A stretch of 64,000 bases of DNA. It comes from Gemmatimonadota bacterium (GTDB taxonomy: Bacteria; Gemmatimonadota; Gemmatimonadetes; Gemmatimonadales; Gemmatimonadaceae). The stretch is taken from contig JAQBQB010000020.1 in NCBI GenBank assembly GCA_028287235.1, positions 124,001-188,000 of the forward strand, given 5' to 3'. Shown one piece after another: positions 19,380-26,541 of this stretch. The notes under the pieces are model-generated. The model made no database searches. It saw nothing but the letters and a program-made list of their open reading frames with translations, and was not told the origin of the DNA. Both the position numbers and the translations under genes were made by a program. Position 1 is the first letter of the stretch. Each line of letters opens with the position of its first letter.

Positions 19380-20135
19380 ATGATTGCGAGACATGAAGCG
19401 AATTCGCAGCACGTGGATGCCTGGACTCGGTTGGCGGCGCCACTACCCGCCGGTGTGATTTTCTGGCGGCAGGACGGTCGCGCGGTGCAGCGCGACGGCA
19501 AGTACTTCGCGCGCTTCGTTGCGTACATCGAAGCGAACACGGTACGCGAGCGGCTGGACGGCGTGGTCCCCGGCGAGTGGGATCTGACCCTCGAGCTGAT
19601 GCCCACCCTCACGTCGGACGAGCCCGACGAGACGGCCTGCTCCTTCAAGGCGCGGCTGCAAATCCTCGGCGTCATCCGCGAGGACGTCGGCACCGGGCGC
19701 GACTACAAGCAGGCGGCGACCGACGCGTTCAAGCGCGCCGCCGTTCGGTTCGGCATCGCGCACGAGCTGTATTCGTACGAGCAGAACTGGGTGCAAGTCG
19801 ACGGCGAAGGCAGATACGCCAAGCCGATCGAAGATCCGGCGGACGCCTACGCACGGCGTTCGAAGCGCGGACGTCGCGTCGAGCTCGCGGAGCCTGCTCG
19901 CGACCTGGGAACGACTGAGGAAGCGGCGCAGGACGAAGGCGATGCAGAGCCGGCGACCACCGACGCGCTGCCGTCGCACGAGCCGAGCTGCCCGAAGTGC
20001 GGCGGCCGGATGTGGGACAATCGCATCTCCAAGCGAAACCCCAAGGCGCCGGACTTCAAGTGCCGCACGCGCTCCTGCGACGGCGTCGTGTGGCCGGCGT
20101 CGGCGTCCACCGAGTTGAAGGAGCTGCCCTTCTAA
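19380..20135 (+). CDS. Rad52/DdrA-like single-strand DNA annealing protein with C-terminal zinc ribbon
   Basis: A 251-residue protein. Residues about 30-135 match the Rad52/Rad22 and Deinococcus DdrA type of annealing domain. The indicators are an N-terminal beta region (KYFARFVAYIEANTV), CSFKARLQILGVIRED, and the helix GRDYKQAATDAFKRAA followed by VRFGIAHELY. An acidic linker (about 165-200) leads to a zinc ribbon with C204, C207, C228 and C233 (CPKCGG ... CRTRSCDG). Such proteins protect or anneal single-stranded DNA after damage. A good ribosome site (GGAAGG, 8 nt spacing) precedes the ATG. The gene lies downstream of the H1-like gene, probably on the same transcript. Assignment is by motif pattern; the exact subfamily is uncertain. 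Confidence 0.78.
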   Translation: MIARHEANSQHVDAWTRLAAPLPAGVIFWRQDGRAVQRDGKYFARFVAYIEANTVRERLDGVVPGEWDLTLELMPTLTSDEPDETACSFKARLQILGVIREDVGTGRDYKQAATDAFKRAAVRFGIAHELYSYEQNWVQVDGEGRYAKPIEDPADAYARRSKRGRRVELAEPARDLGTTEEAAQDEGDAEPATTDALPSHEPSCPKCGGRMWDNRISKRNPKAPDFKCRTRSCDGVVWPASASTELKELPF

Positions 20136-20157
20136 TCATCATCGAACGGGCTGACGC

Positions 20158-20211
20158 ATGCGGACCTTGGCGCGAGAATTCCATCGGGAATTTTCCAGCC
20201 GGGGTCCGCAT
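20158..20211 (+). terminator. Possible terminator after the DdrA-like gene
   Basis: A 9-bp stem (ATGCGGACC at 20158-20166 with GGTCCGCAT at 20203-20211) surrounds a second inner pairing (GAATTCC with GGGAATT). A short T-containing tail follows. It lies 23 nt after the stop codon at 20135. Confidence 0.45.
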
Positions 20212-20315
20212 TCGTTTGTTGAGGCTGTGTCACCTATCGCAGCTGTCGCAGCCGTCGCATCGGCGCTGATGAGTGCGCCGTTGCGTGCGTCGTACTCGAA
20301 CCGCAGATTCGCCCG

Positions 20316-21080
20316 ATGCCCGACCGGAACGCGAAGCGCTGCCCCGCTCTTCGACTTGTCGCGATGGCGCTGTTGATCACGTCGCTCGCACCGCTGCCGG
20401 GTTTCGCGCAGCCGGTAGCGAAGGCGTCGGGCTTGACCGGCATCGTCCACGACTCACTCGGCCGGCCGATCGCCTACGCCACCGTCTACGTCGACGGCGG
20501 CGTCGCGACCACGGCGAACGACTCGGGTCGCTTCCATCTCGCCGATGTGCCCATGGGCAGCACGCTGTTCGGTGTCCGTCGCATGGGGTATGGTCCGCTC
20601 ATCTTCAAGATCGACATGCCGGGCGACACCACGGTCCACGTCGCCATTCGCATGCATCAGGTCGTTGCCCGCATGCGCGAGGTGACGGTCGAAGAGAAGC
20701 GGCTGTCGACGTCGCTCTATCGCTCGGGGTTCTATCACCGGCAGAAGGCCGGGACCGGTTTCTTTCTCGAGCCGTTGGACATCACCGACCGGGCGCCGCG
20801 ACGAATCGAGGAGCTGTTCTACGGCGTACCGGGCGTGACGGTGCTGACGGCGAACGGGTCGCTCGTGCCCTTCGGCATGTCGACGCGCGGGTACTGTCCG
20901 CTCTCCGTGTTCCTCGATGGGCGCCGCTACCACCGCTGGGGCGACGGCTCGCTGATGATCGAGGTGCACGATGTGAAGGCCGCCGAGATTTATCCGCGGC
21001 CCACGGAAGCGCCGGCGGAATTTCATGACCCCGACAATCCGCTGTGCGGCGTCATCGTCCTCTGGACGAAGATCGACTGA
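20316..21080 (+). CDS. Secreted carboxypeptidase-regulatory-like domain protein with a plug-like region
   Basis: A 254-residue exported protein of unknown role. A signal peptide ends near residue 31 (ITSLAPLPGFAQ). Residues about 38-115 form a carboxypeptidase-regulatory-like beta sandwich (GIVHDSLGRPIAYATVYVDGG, NDSGRFHLADVP). The C-terminal part (RIEELFYGVPGVTVL, STRGYCPLSVFLDGRRY) resembles the plug region of TonB-dependent receptors, but the barrel is absent. The whole looks like the N-terminal portion of a SusC/TonB-type receptor existing as a stand-alone protein. No TonB partner is adjacent. The start at 20316 gives a standard signal peptide. Confidence 0.7.
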   Translation: MPDRNAKRCPALRLVAMALLITSLAPLPGFAQPVAKASGLTGIVHDSLGRPIAYATVYVDGGVATTANDSGRFHLADVPMGSTLFGVRRMGYGPLIFKIDMPGDTTVHVAIRMHQVVARMREVTVEEKRLSTSLYRSGFYHRQKAGTGFFLEPLDITDRAPRRIEELFYGVPGVTVLTANGSLVPFGMSTRGYCPLSVFLDGRRYHRWGDGSLMIEVHDVKAAEIYPRPTEAPAEFHDPDNPLCGVIVLWTKID

Positions 21081-21175
21081 CGGTACGGCCGGCTCCGGCG
21101 GCCTCGTGGAACGAAAGTTTCGTATGAGCGTGATGTCGGTCACGTTCCGTCCACGCTGTACCGCAGGAGAGGCAG

Positions 21176-22063
21176 ATGCTGACGAACAATCGCACGACGT
21201 GGGTAGCCGGGGTCGCGCTTGCCATCGCGATCAGCGTCGCGAGCGGCGCCGCGGCGCAGGATACCACGAGAACGAGACCGGATTCAGTCCGGCGCACGAC
21301 GAAGACGCCGCCGCCGCCGAAGAGCTCCTCGTCTACGCGCATCAGAATCTCGAAGGAAGCGCCCGGCGAAGTCGCTCCGCCCCCCGACACCATCGTACCG
21401 CCGCCGCCGCCGCCGCCCGTCGTCGAAGCACCACCGCCGCCCCCGCCGCCGCCGATGGCTCCGCTCGTCGCGCGTCGCGTGCCTGGGTTCTTTCTCGGGC
21501 TGGGTGGCGGAGTCGCCTTCGGCAGCTCGGGCGACAGCAACCAGGAAGTGCTGCTCGGCGTCGGTTGCATTCCCGGCCAGCCGGGCGATCCGAGCTTCGA
21601 CAAGAATCACATGGGCTACGCCGTCGCGGTGCCGTTCGGCTATCAGCGCCTCGGCAGCCCGCTGGGGGTGCGCTTCGACGTAGGGTATGCGCAGTACCAG
21701 AGTCACAGCTCGTGGCTCGCGGACGACGGATCGACGGGCGTGTATCGCACCCGCCCGCAGATCTGGACCGCGGATGCCGACGCGCGCCTCAAGCTCACGC
21801 GGACGCGTCTCGCGCCGTACGTGATCGGCGGGCTCTCGTTCGGGCACTACCGCAACAAGATCGATCTGACCGGCAGCACGCCGATCGACACGCAGGATCA
21901 ATCTTGGCACAACAGCTGGGGCTACAACGCCGGCGCCGGTCTCGAGTACATGTTCGGGCGCACCGGATTGTTCGCCGAAGCGCGCTACTTGCACCTCGCG
22001 GGTGTGAGTGGCTTCAACAGCGTGAGCCACGTCCCGCTGATCATCGGAGTCACGTGGTATTGA
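21176..22063 (+). CDS. Outer-membrane beta-barrel protein with polyproline linker
   Basis: A 295-residue exported protein. A signal peptide (residues 1-27, ending SGAAAQ) is followed by a Thr/Arg-rich stretch and a polyproline linker of two runs of seven or eight prolines (about residues 70-93). The C-terminal 190 residues alternate hydrophobic and polar residues with aromatic strand ends (GFFLGLGGGVAF, GVRFDVGYAQYQ, APYVIGGLSFGHY, GLFAEARYLHL) and close with LIIGVTWY, an aromatic C-terminus typical of outer-membrane barrels. This suggests an 8-stranded OmpA/OmpW-like barrel. A clear ribosome site (AGGAGAGG) precedes the ATG. The linker may cross the peptidoglycan space. Function is otherwise unknown. 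Confidence 0.75.
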   Translation: MLTNNRTTWVAGVALAIAISVASGAAAQDTTRTRPDSVRRTTKTPPPPKSSSSTRIRISKEAPGEVAPPPDTIVPPPPPPPVVEAPPPPPPPPMAPLVARRVPGFFLGLGGGVAFGSSGDSNQEVLLGVGCIPGQPGDPSFDKNHMGYAVAVPFGYQRLGSPLGVRFDVGYAQYQSHSSWLADDGSTGVYRTRPQIWTADADARLKLTRTRLAPYVIGGLSFGHYRNKIDLTGSTPIDTQDQSWHNSWGYNAGAGLEYMFGRTGLFAEARYLHLAGVSGFNSVSHVPLIIGVTWY

Positions 22064-22123
22064 CCGTACGAACCGTACGAGCTGTACGAGCTGTTCGCTG
22101 CGGTGCAGCATGCAGCGGTAGGA

Positions 22124-22165
22124 TGAAAACGGGCGCGGACGCCGACGGGCCCGCGCCCGTTTTCA
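22124..22165 (+). terminator. Intrinsic terminator after the outer-membrane barrel gene
   Basis: A perfect 15-bp stem (22124-22138 with 22151-22165) encloses a 12-nt loop, with GTTTTCA on the 3' arm. It lies 60 nt after the stop codon at 22063. Confidence 0.8.
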
Positions 22166-22226
22166 CATGCGGCGCACGTCTTGCCTTTTGACGTGGCACG
22201 AATCACATCCAGCGGCTGCAGGACAG

Positions 22227-22532
22227 ATGTCATATCGGCGATTCACAGACTCTGAAGGACGCACGTGGGAAGCATGGGAGGTTCATCCCTCGGCGGTCGA
22301 GCGCCGGATGGCCGCGGAGCGGCGCACGACGCCGCGCCCGCAACGCGAGCGGCGTCAACAACACGAGTTTCGCTTGGCCATTCCGCGCGAGCTGCGCGGC
22401 GGTTGGCTGGCGCTGCAAGGCGCGGAGAAGATTCGCGTGGCGCCCATTCCCGACGGCTGGATGACCTTGTCGGACGAAGAGCTCGCGGTGCTCGTGGCGC
22501 GCACGGCGGCGCGGCCGAACATGGAATCGTGA
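22227..22532 (+). CDS. Small hypothetical protein
   Basis: A 101-residue protein I do not recognise. The N-terminus (MSYRRFTDSEGRTWEAWEVHPSA) has a beta-strand-like pattern. A highly basic Arg-rich middle (ERRMAAERRTTPRPQRERRQ) follows, then a hydrophobic strand segment (GGWLALQGAEKIRVAPIPDGW) and an acidic helix near the end (LSDEELAVLVARTAA). There is no signal peptide or membrane segment. A GCAGGAC ribosome site lies just upstream of the ATG at 22227; the frame opens at 22167, but that start would overlap the terminator region. It ends 11 nt before the 3' end of tRNA-Leu on the other strand. The DEEL-type end suggests a short regulatory or adaptor protein, but this is a guess. Confidence 0.6.
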   Translation: MSYRRFTDSEGRTWEAWEVHPSAVERRMAAERRTTPRPQRERRQQHEFRLAIPRELRGGWLALQGAEKIRVAPIPDGWMTLSDEELAVLVARTAARPNMES

Positions 22533-22543
22533 GTGCCAGCGAA

Positions 22544-22627
22544 TGCCAGGACCGGGACTCGAACCCGGACTCCCTTGCGGGAAAGGGATTTTAAGTCCCT
22601 CGCGTCTACCCGTTTCGCCATCCCGGC
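22544..22627 (-). tRNA. tRNA-Leu (anticodon TAA)
   Basis: An 84-nt class II tRNA. The acceptor stem GCCGGGA pairs with TCCTGGC (one G-T pair), the anticodon loop CTTAAAA gives TAA, a long variable arm follows, and the T arm is CCGGGTTCGAGTCCCGG. The CCA end is not encoded. Confidence 0.95.
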
Positions 22628-22635
22628 CCAACAAC

Positions 22636-22780
22636 AGGGTGTAGGGTATAGGGTATCGGGTTTAGGGAAGGTGTGCGGCGCGCCGCTTCGATATGGGGAT
22701 GCCGACAGGTCTTCTCATCAAGTCGCGCCGCAGGCGCAACGTACCTTCCCTAAACCCTAGCCCCCAAACCCTAAACCCTG
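22636..22780. repeat. TAGGGT-armed inverted repeat element, copy A
   Basis: The left arm has several imperfect TAGGGT units ending TTAGGGAAGG. The right arm is its complement, starting CCTTCCCTAA and followed by ACCCTA-type units. The core holds two small GC hairpins (GCGGCGCGCCGC and GCGCCGCAGGCGC). It lies between tRNA-Leu and tRNA-Gly. Copy B is at 51500-51639. Confidence 0.85.
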
Positions 22781-22785
22781 ACGTA

Positions 22786-22858
22786 AGCGGGAAACGGGAC
22801 TCGAACCCGCGACCCCAACCTTGGCAAGGTTGTGCTCTACCAACTGAGCTATTCCCGC
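22786..22858 (-). tRNA. tRNA-Gly (anticodon GCC)
   Basis: A 73-nt tRNA. The acceptor stem GCGGGAA pairs with TTCCCGC, the anticodon arm CCTTGCCAAGG gives GCC, and the T arm is GCGGGTTCGAGTCCCGT. The discriminator base is T, as is common for glycine. No CCA is encoded. The 5' side faces a 210-bp gap. Confidence 0.95.
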
Positions 22859-22960
22859 GCGACGCGAAATATATGTGAACGGCTATGGAGCGTACAGTCG
22901 TCTGAGCTCACTGTGCGTGAATTGCGAGCGCACACGGAGCGAGTCGTCTTGGGCACTGGG

Positions 22961-22993
22961 CTCTGTTCTGAGTCCTCAGCCCAGAGAACAGAG
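22961..22993. other. Hairpin in the gap between tRNA-Gly and the glycosidase gene
   Basis: CTCTGTTCT (22961-22969) pairs with AGAACAGAG (22985-22993) around a 15-nt loop. It is the only structure I see in 22859-23069. It could be a terminator for the glycosidase gene or chance. Confidence 0.35.
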
Positions 22994-23069
22994 ACCGAGA
23001 TGGTCTCCACCGCCGCCAATCGCGATTAATCCACGCGGAGCCGTGAGCCGCGAGGCGCTGGAGCAGTTC

Positions 23070-24845
23070 TCAGGGCCTCTCGCCCAGCGCGTTGATCGCG
23101 TACCACACCGACCACGCGAGCAGGCCGGATAGCGATGCATCACCGCCGTTCCCGGTCGCCCGGCCCTCCTCGTCGACGAACTCCGCGGCGCAGCCGCCGT
23201 CGAGCGAGGCGCGACGGAGCCATTGCAACACCGTCGTCGCGTCGGGCCCCATGAGGCGCGCGCACTGCTGCGCGAGCACGCGCGGCGTCACGTCGATCGC
23301 CTTCACCGTTCGGCGATACGTCGAGTCCTGGCGCGACACCGCGTCGTAGAGCGGCAGCCAGAACGCCGAGGCCGACGGATCGTCGACCATCGACGTTCCA
23401 CCGGCGAGATCGACCGCCGACGCGTACTGCGACCGGCCGTCGGTCTCGATGACGAAGTGCCGGTTGATCGCGGCGCGCACGGCGTCGGGATCCTGCAGGC
23501 CGCGCGACGTCTCTTCGTCGAGCGTGCGGCGCAACACGTCGAGCGCCTGCGCCGCGACGGCGTTCGCGTGCAGCGTGAACGGGTACGGCGTCGGAATGCC
23601 CGACGGGCTCACCTCGGTGGAGAAGAGCGGAACGCGCTTGTCCTTCCGCGCGTCGAGATCTTCGCCGCTCAGATAGAGCGTGTCGGCGAGCGCGGGCTCG
23701 TCGACGACGCGGTCGTCGCCCGTGTCGCGGATGTACCGGTCGGTGGCGACTGCGTAGCTCGCCACGCCCTCGAGCGAGAAGCCGGGCTCGAACAGCGTGC
23801 CGTCGAGGTAATGCACGCCGCGGCCGGGCGCGTAGCCGTGCAGCTCGCACATGCGCAGCAACAGCTCGCGGGCGAGCGGCGGATCTGCAAGCTGCACCGC
23901 CGGTATCGTCCACATGAGCGCTTCCCAATCGCGCACGGTCACGCCGTGGCCGTTCCACGGTGCGCGCGTGCGGACGAGATAGTACTGCGCGTCGTCGAGC
24001 GCGCGCGCCACACCGTAGAAGTACGCGAACAGCAGGTTGCGGTTGATCAATCGGTCGACGGCTTCGTGTCCCGTGCTCTGCTCGAGACTCTGCAACGCGT
24101 CGCGCGTCGACGAGAGCAGCTCGCGCCATCCGCGCCGGCGCAGCACACCGGCCGTGGCCTCGGCTCCGTCGCGCTCCGGCCCAACGGCGAGGTAAAACGC
24201 CACCTGTTCGCGCCCGTTTCCGGCGACGGTCACCGTGCGCTTGAGCGAATATCGGCCGTCGTCCACCGACGCCTGCGTCTCGCCGTCAGCGACGATCGCG
24301 AGCGCGGCGAGCCCGGGGAGCGAGGAGCCTTCGAGGAGCACCGCGCCGGAGTCGCCGAGCGCCACGCGGCTCGCATCCTCGAAGGCGCGCGGCGTTCGCA
24401 CGCGCAGCTGGCGGTGGCCAAGCGTTCCGCTGAGCGTCACGTCGACCGTCACCTCGGACTTGCCGCGGTTCTCGATGGAGATCGCGTACACCGCACCGGA
24501 GACGTCCGCATCGCGTCCGTATGGAGCGAAGATCGTCCCGCGCAGTATCAGCTCGCCCACCTGGCAGGTGAAGGTCGGAATCCACCCCATGGCCCGTTCC
24601 CAGGCGATCGGAACATCCGACAGCTCGTGGCGTACACCGCCGATGTCGATGCTCGGCCGGGCGAGTGCGGCGCCGGTGCCCTCGGCGAAATCGGCGGCAC
24701 CCGCAAACTCGATCGCCGCGCGCGCGCCGCGATGCAGCACGCCGATCGCGTGGATCGACGCGTCGGCCGGATGGATGCACGGCAGGGCAACCCAGTGGTT
24801 GCCCGTGATTTGCCAGGGAATGCGGGGAGGCGGAAGCAGCGTCAC
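23070..24845 (-). CDS. Six-hairpin glycosidase superfamily protein
   Basis: A 591-residue protein. The N-terminal about 220 residues are beta-rich (GELILRGTIFAPYGRDADVSG). The C-terminal part alternates helices typical of an (alpha/alpha)6 barrel: NRNLLFAYFYGVARAL, VTVRDWEALMWTIPA, ELLLRMCELHGYAPGRG, HYLDGTLFEPGFSLEG, and a final ASLSGLLAWSVWYAINALGE. Trp/Asp/Glu-containing loops fit a glycan-processing active site, as in glycogen-debranching or amylo-glucosidase-like enzymes. No signal peptide is seen, so it is probably cytoplasmic. The start codon is a GTG at 24845 with a weak ribosome site. The exact CAZy family is not assigned. It is divergent from the barrel gene at 24941. Confidence 0.65.
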   Translation of the reverse strand: MTLLPPPRIPWQITGNHWVALPCIHPADASIHAIGVLHRGARAAIEFAGAADFAEGTGAALARPSIDIGGVRHELSDVPIAWERAMGWIPTFTCQVGELILRGTIFAPYGRDADVSGAVYAISIENRGKSEVTVDVTLSGTLGHRQLRVRTPRAFEDASRVALGDSGAVLLEGSSLPGLAALAIVADGETQASVDDGRYSLKRTVTVAGNGREQVAFYLAVGPERDGAEATAGVLRRRGWRELLSSTRDALQSLEQSTGHEAVDRLINRNLLFAYFYGVARALDDAQYYLVRTRAPWNGHGVTVRDWEALMWTIPAVQLADPPLARELLLRMCELHGYAPGRGVHYLDGTLFEPGFSLEGVASYAVATDRYIRDTGDDRVVDEPALADTLYLSGEDLDARKDKRVPLFSTEVSPSGIPTPYPFTLHANAVAAQALDVLRRTLDEETSRGLQDPDAVRAAINRHFVIETDGRSQYASAVDLAGGTSMVDDPSASAFWLPLYDAVSRQDSTYRRTVKAIDVTPRVLAQQCARLMGPDATTVLQWLRRASLDGGCAAEFVDEEGRATGNGGDASLSGLLAWSVWYAINALGERP

Positions 24846-24940
24846 GAGGGTCAGTATATCTTTGTGGGCAAGTCGTGGAATGATAACGCACTAGCGTCAT
24901 CGCATACACTCCTCACATACCGCACGAGGCGATTCTTCGA

Positions 24941-26533
24941 TTGTCGGGCCGACATCTCGAACATCTCATCCGATCGAGCGCGCTGCTGCTCGTCTGTCTT
25001 GTTTGTCTCCTCTCGCGCCGCGCCGCCGCGCAATCGACGACGAGCCTGCTCCCCGACGCCACGGTGCTGCCCCAACGGGCGCTCCGGTTCCGCGCGCTCA
25101 GCGGGTGGACGCGCTATGACGAGCTGCTCGGCAACGGCGGCACCCACAACGTGGCCGCGCCGCTGGCGACCGACTCCCTGACGCCGCTCCAGATCCCGGC
25201 ATTCTCGTCCATCCAATCGGCCATCGCCGCCGCGTCCGGCCTCTCGGCGTTTCGCCTCACGGCGGGGCGGCTCACCGCCGCCGCCGATTCGCGCATCGTT
25301 ACCGCGCCCTTGATCGTGGAATACGGGCTCACGTCACGACTCACGTTGGGTATCGTCGTGCCGCTCGTCGAGACGCGCACGACCCTCGAGGCGCAGCTCA
25401 ACCCGAAGCTCGGGAGCGCCACCGTGGGCCCCAACCCGGCACTCACGAGCAGCGCCGTGCTCGGCCAGAACGCGGCGTTCGTGCAGTCGATGACCGCCGC
25501 GGCGACGTCGCTCAACGCACGCTTGACGCAATGCCAAGGCGCCCCGTCGGGCACGGGCTGCGGCTCGCTGCTCGCGCAGCAGAGCGCCGTACAGAGCTTG
25601 ATCCAGACGACCAACACGCTCGCGCCAATTCTCGCGCGCGTGTACGGCACGACCAAAGACAACACGCAGGCGTTCATTCCGCTCGCCACCGATCCGAGCC
25701 AGCTCGCGATCGCCGCCCGGATCAAGAGCTTGAGCGACCAGTACACGGCGTTCCTCGGCGGCAATCCGATCTCGGGCACGCTCGCCGGCGCGAATGGGCG
25801 GGCGGCGAACATTCAGCTTCAGAATTTGCTCACGAGCCTGGGGCACGACACGCTGCAGTCGACCGACCACTCGGGCATCGGCGACATCACCGTGGGGGCC
25901 GTGTACCAGTTGGCCAATACGTTCGGCGACTCGACCGCGACCGGCCGCCAGTATCGCGTGGCGCTCAACGGCAATTTCCGAATTGGCACCGGCAAACCGG
26001 CGAACCGGAATCGCTTTTTCGACCTCGCCACCGGCTATGGCCAGCCAGGAATCGAAGCGGGCGTCGCGGCCGACGTGCGCCTTCGCGGACGTCTATCGGC
26101 GAGCGCCATCGGCTCGTACACGCTGCAACTGGGATCGGTGGCCGTGAGCGGCGTGCCCAACTCCGGCGACGCTGTCTATCCGCTCACCCTGCCGACGCCG
26201 GGAACGTATTCCGCGGGCAATGTGATGTCGCTGTCGGTCATTCCGCGCTATCAGGTCGCCGGCTACCTGGGCCTCACGGGACGCTACTCCTTCGTGCACG
26301 TCGGCGCGGATCAATACGCGGGCGCGCCGTCGGCGGGCCTCGCCGCGCAGACCGCGCAGCAGATCGGACTCGGCATCACCTACTCGACGGTCGTGAGCCG
26401 CAACCGCGGTCCGGGCGCGATTCCGTTCGAGGCATCGTTCACGCATCTCGAGACGATCGCCGGCAGCGGCGGCCCCACGCCGAAGACGTTTCAGGATCAG
26501 ATCGAGCTGCGCGTCTTTCTCCCGCGACGGTAG
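24941..26533 (+). CDS. Outer-membrane barrel protein, transporter-like
   Basis: A 530-residue exported protein. A hydrophobic signal segment (SSALLLVCLVCLLSRRAAAQ) lies near residues 12-31. The mature region contains many beta-strand-like segments (IVEYGLTSRLTLGIVVPLV, YRVALNGNFRIGTG, LGLTGRYSFVHVGAD) and ends with a strand QDQIELRVFLPRR. An Ala/Ser/Thr/Gln-rich insertion of about 150 residues (roughly 150-300) sits between strands. No known porin motif is certain. The start is a TTG; an AGG lies 10 nt before it and no ATG or GTG fits better, so the true start is uncertain. It ends 8 nt from the convergent recN stop, leaving no room for a separate terminator. Confidence 0.65.
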   Translation: MSGRHLEHLIRSSALLLVCLVCLLSRRAAAQSTTSLLPDATVLPQRALRFRALSGWTRYDELLGNGGTHNVAAPLATDSLTPLQIPAFSSIQSAIAAASGLSAFRLTAGRLTAAADSRIVTAPLIVEYGLTSRLTLGIVVPLVETRTTLEAQLNPKLGSATVGPNPALTSSAVLGQNAAFVQSMTAAATSLNARLTQCQGAPSGTGCGSLLAQQSAVQSLIQTTNTLAPILARVYGTTKDNTQAFIPLATDPSQLAIAARIKSLSDQYTAFLGGNPISGTLAGANGRAANIQLQNLLTSLGHDTLQSTDHSGIGDITVGAVYQLANTFGDSTATGRQYRVALNGNFRIGTGKPANRNRFFDLATGYGQPGIEAGVAADVRLRGRLSASAIGSYTLQLGSVAVSGVPNSGDAVYPLTLPTPGTYSAGNVMSLSVIPRYQVAGYLGLTGRYSFVHVGADQYAGAPSAGLAAQTAQQIGLGITYSTVVSRNRGPGAIPFEASFTHLETIAGSGGPTPKTFQDQIELRVFLPRR

Positions 26534-26541
26534 ACCGCGGT

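Noticed and set aside
20273-21028. A 251-codon plus-strand frame overlapping the regulatory-like protein
   Set aside because: The alternative frame has no signal peptide or domain; the 20316-21080 frame has both.
22636-22780. True linear-chromosome telomere
   Set aside because: The TAGGGT units are internal, imperfect and flanked by tRNA genes, and a second copy lies 29 kb away.
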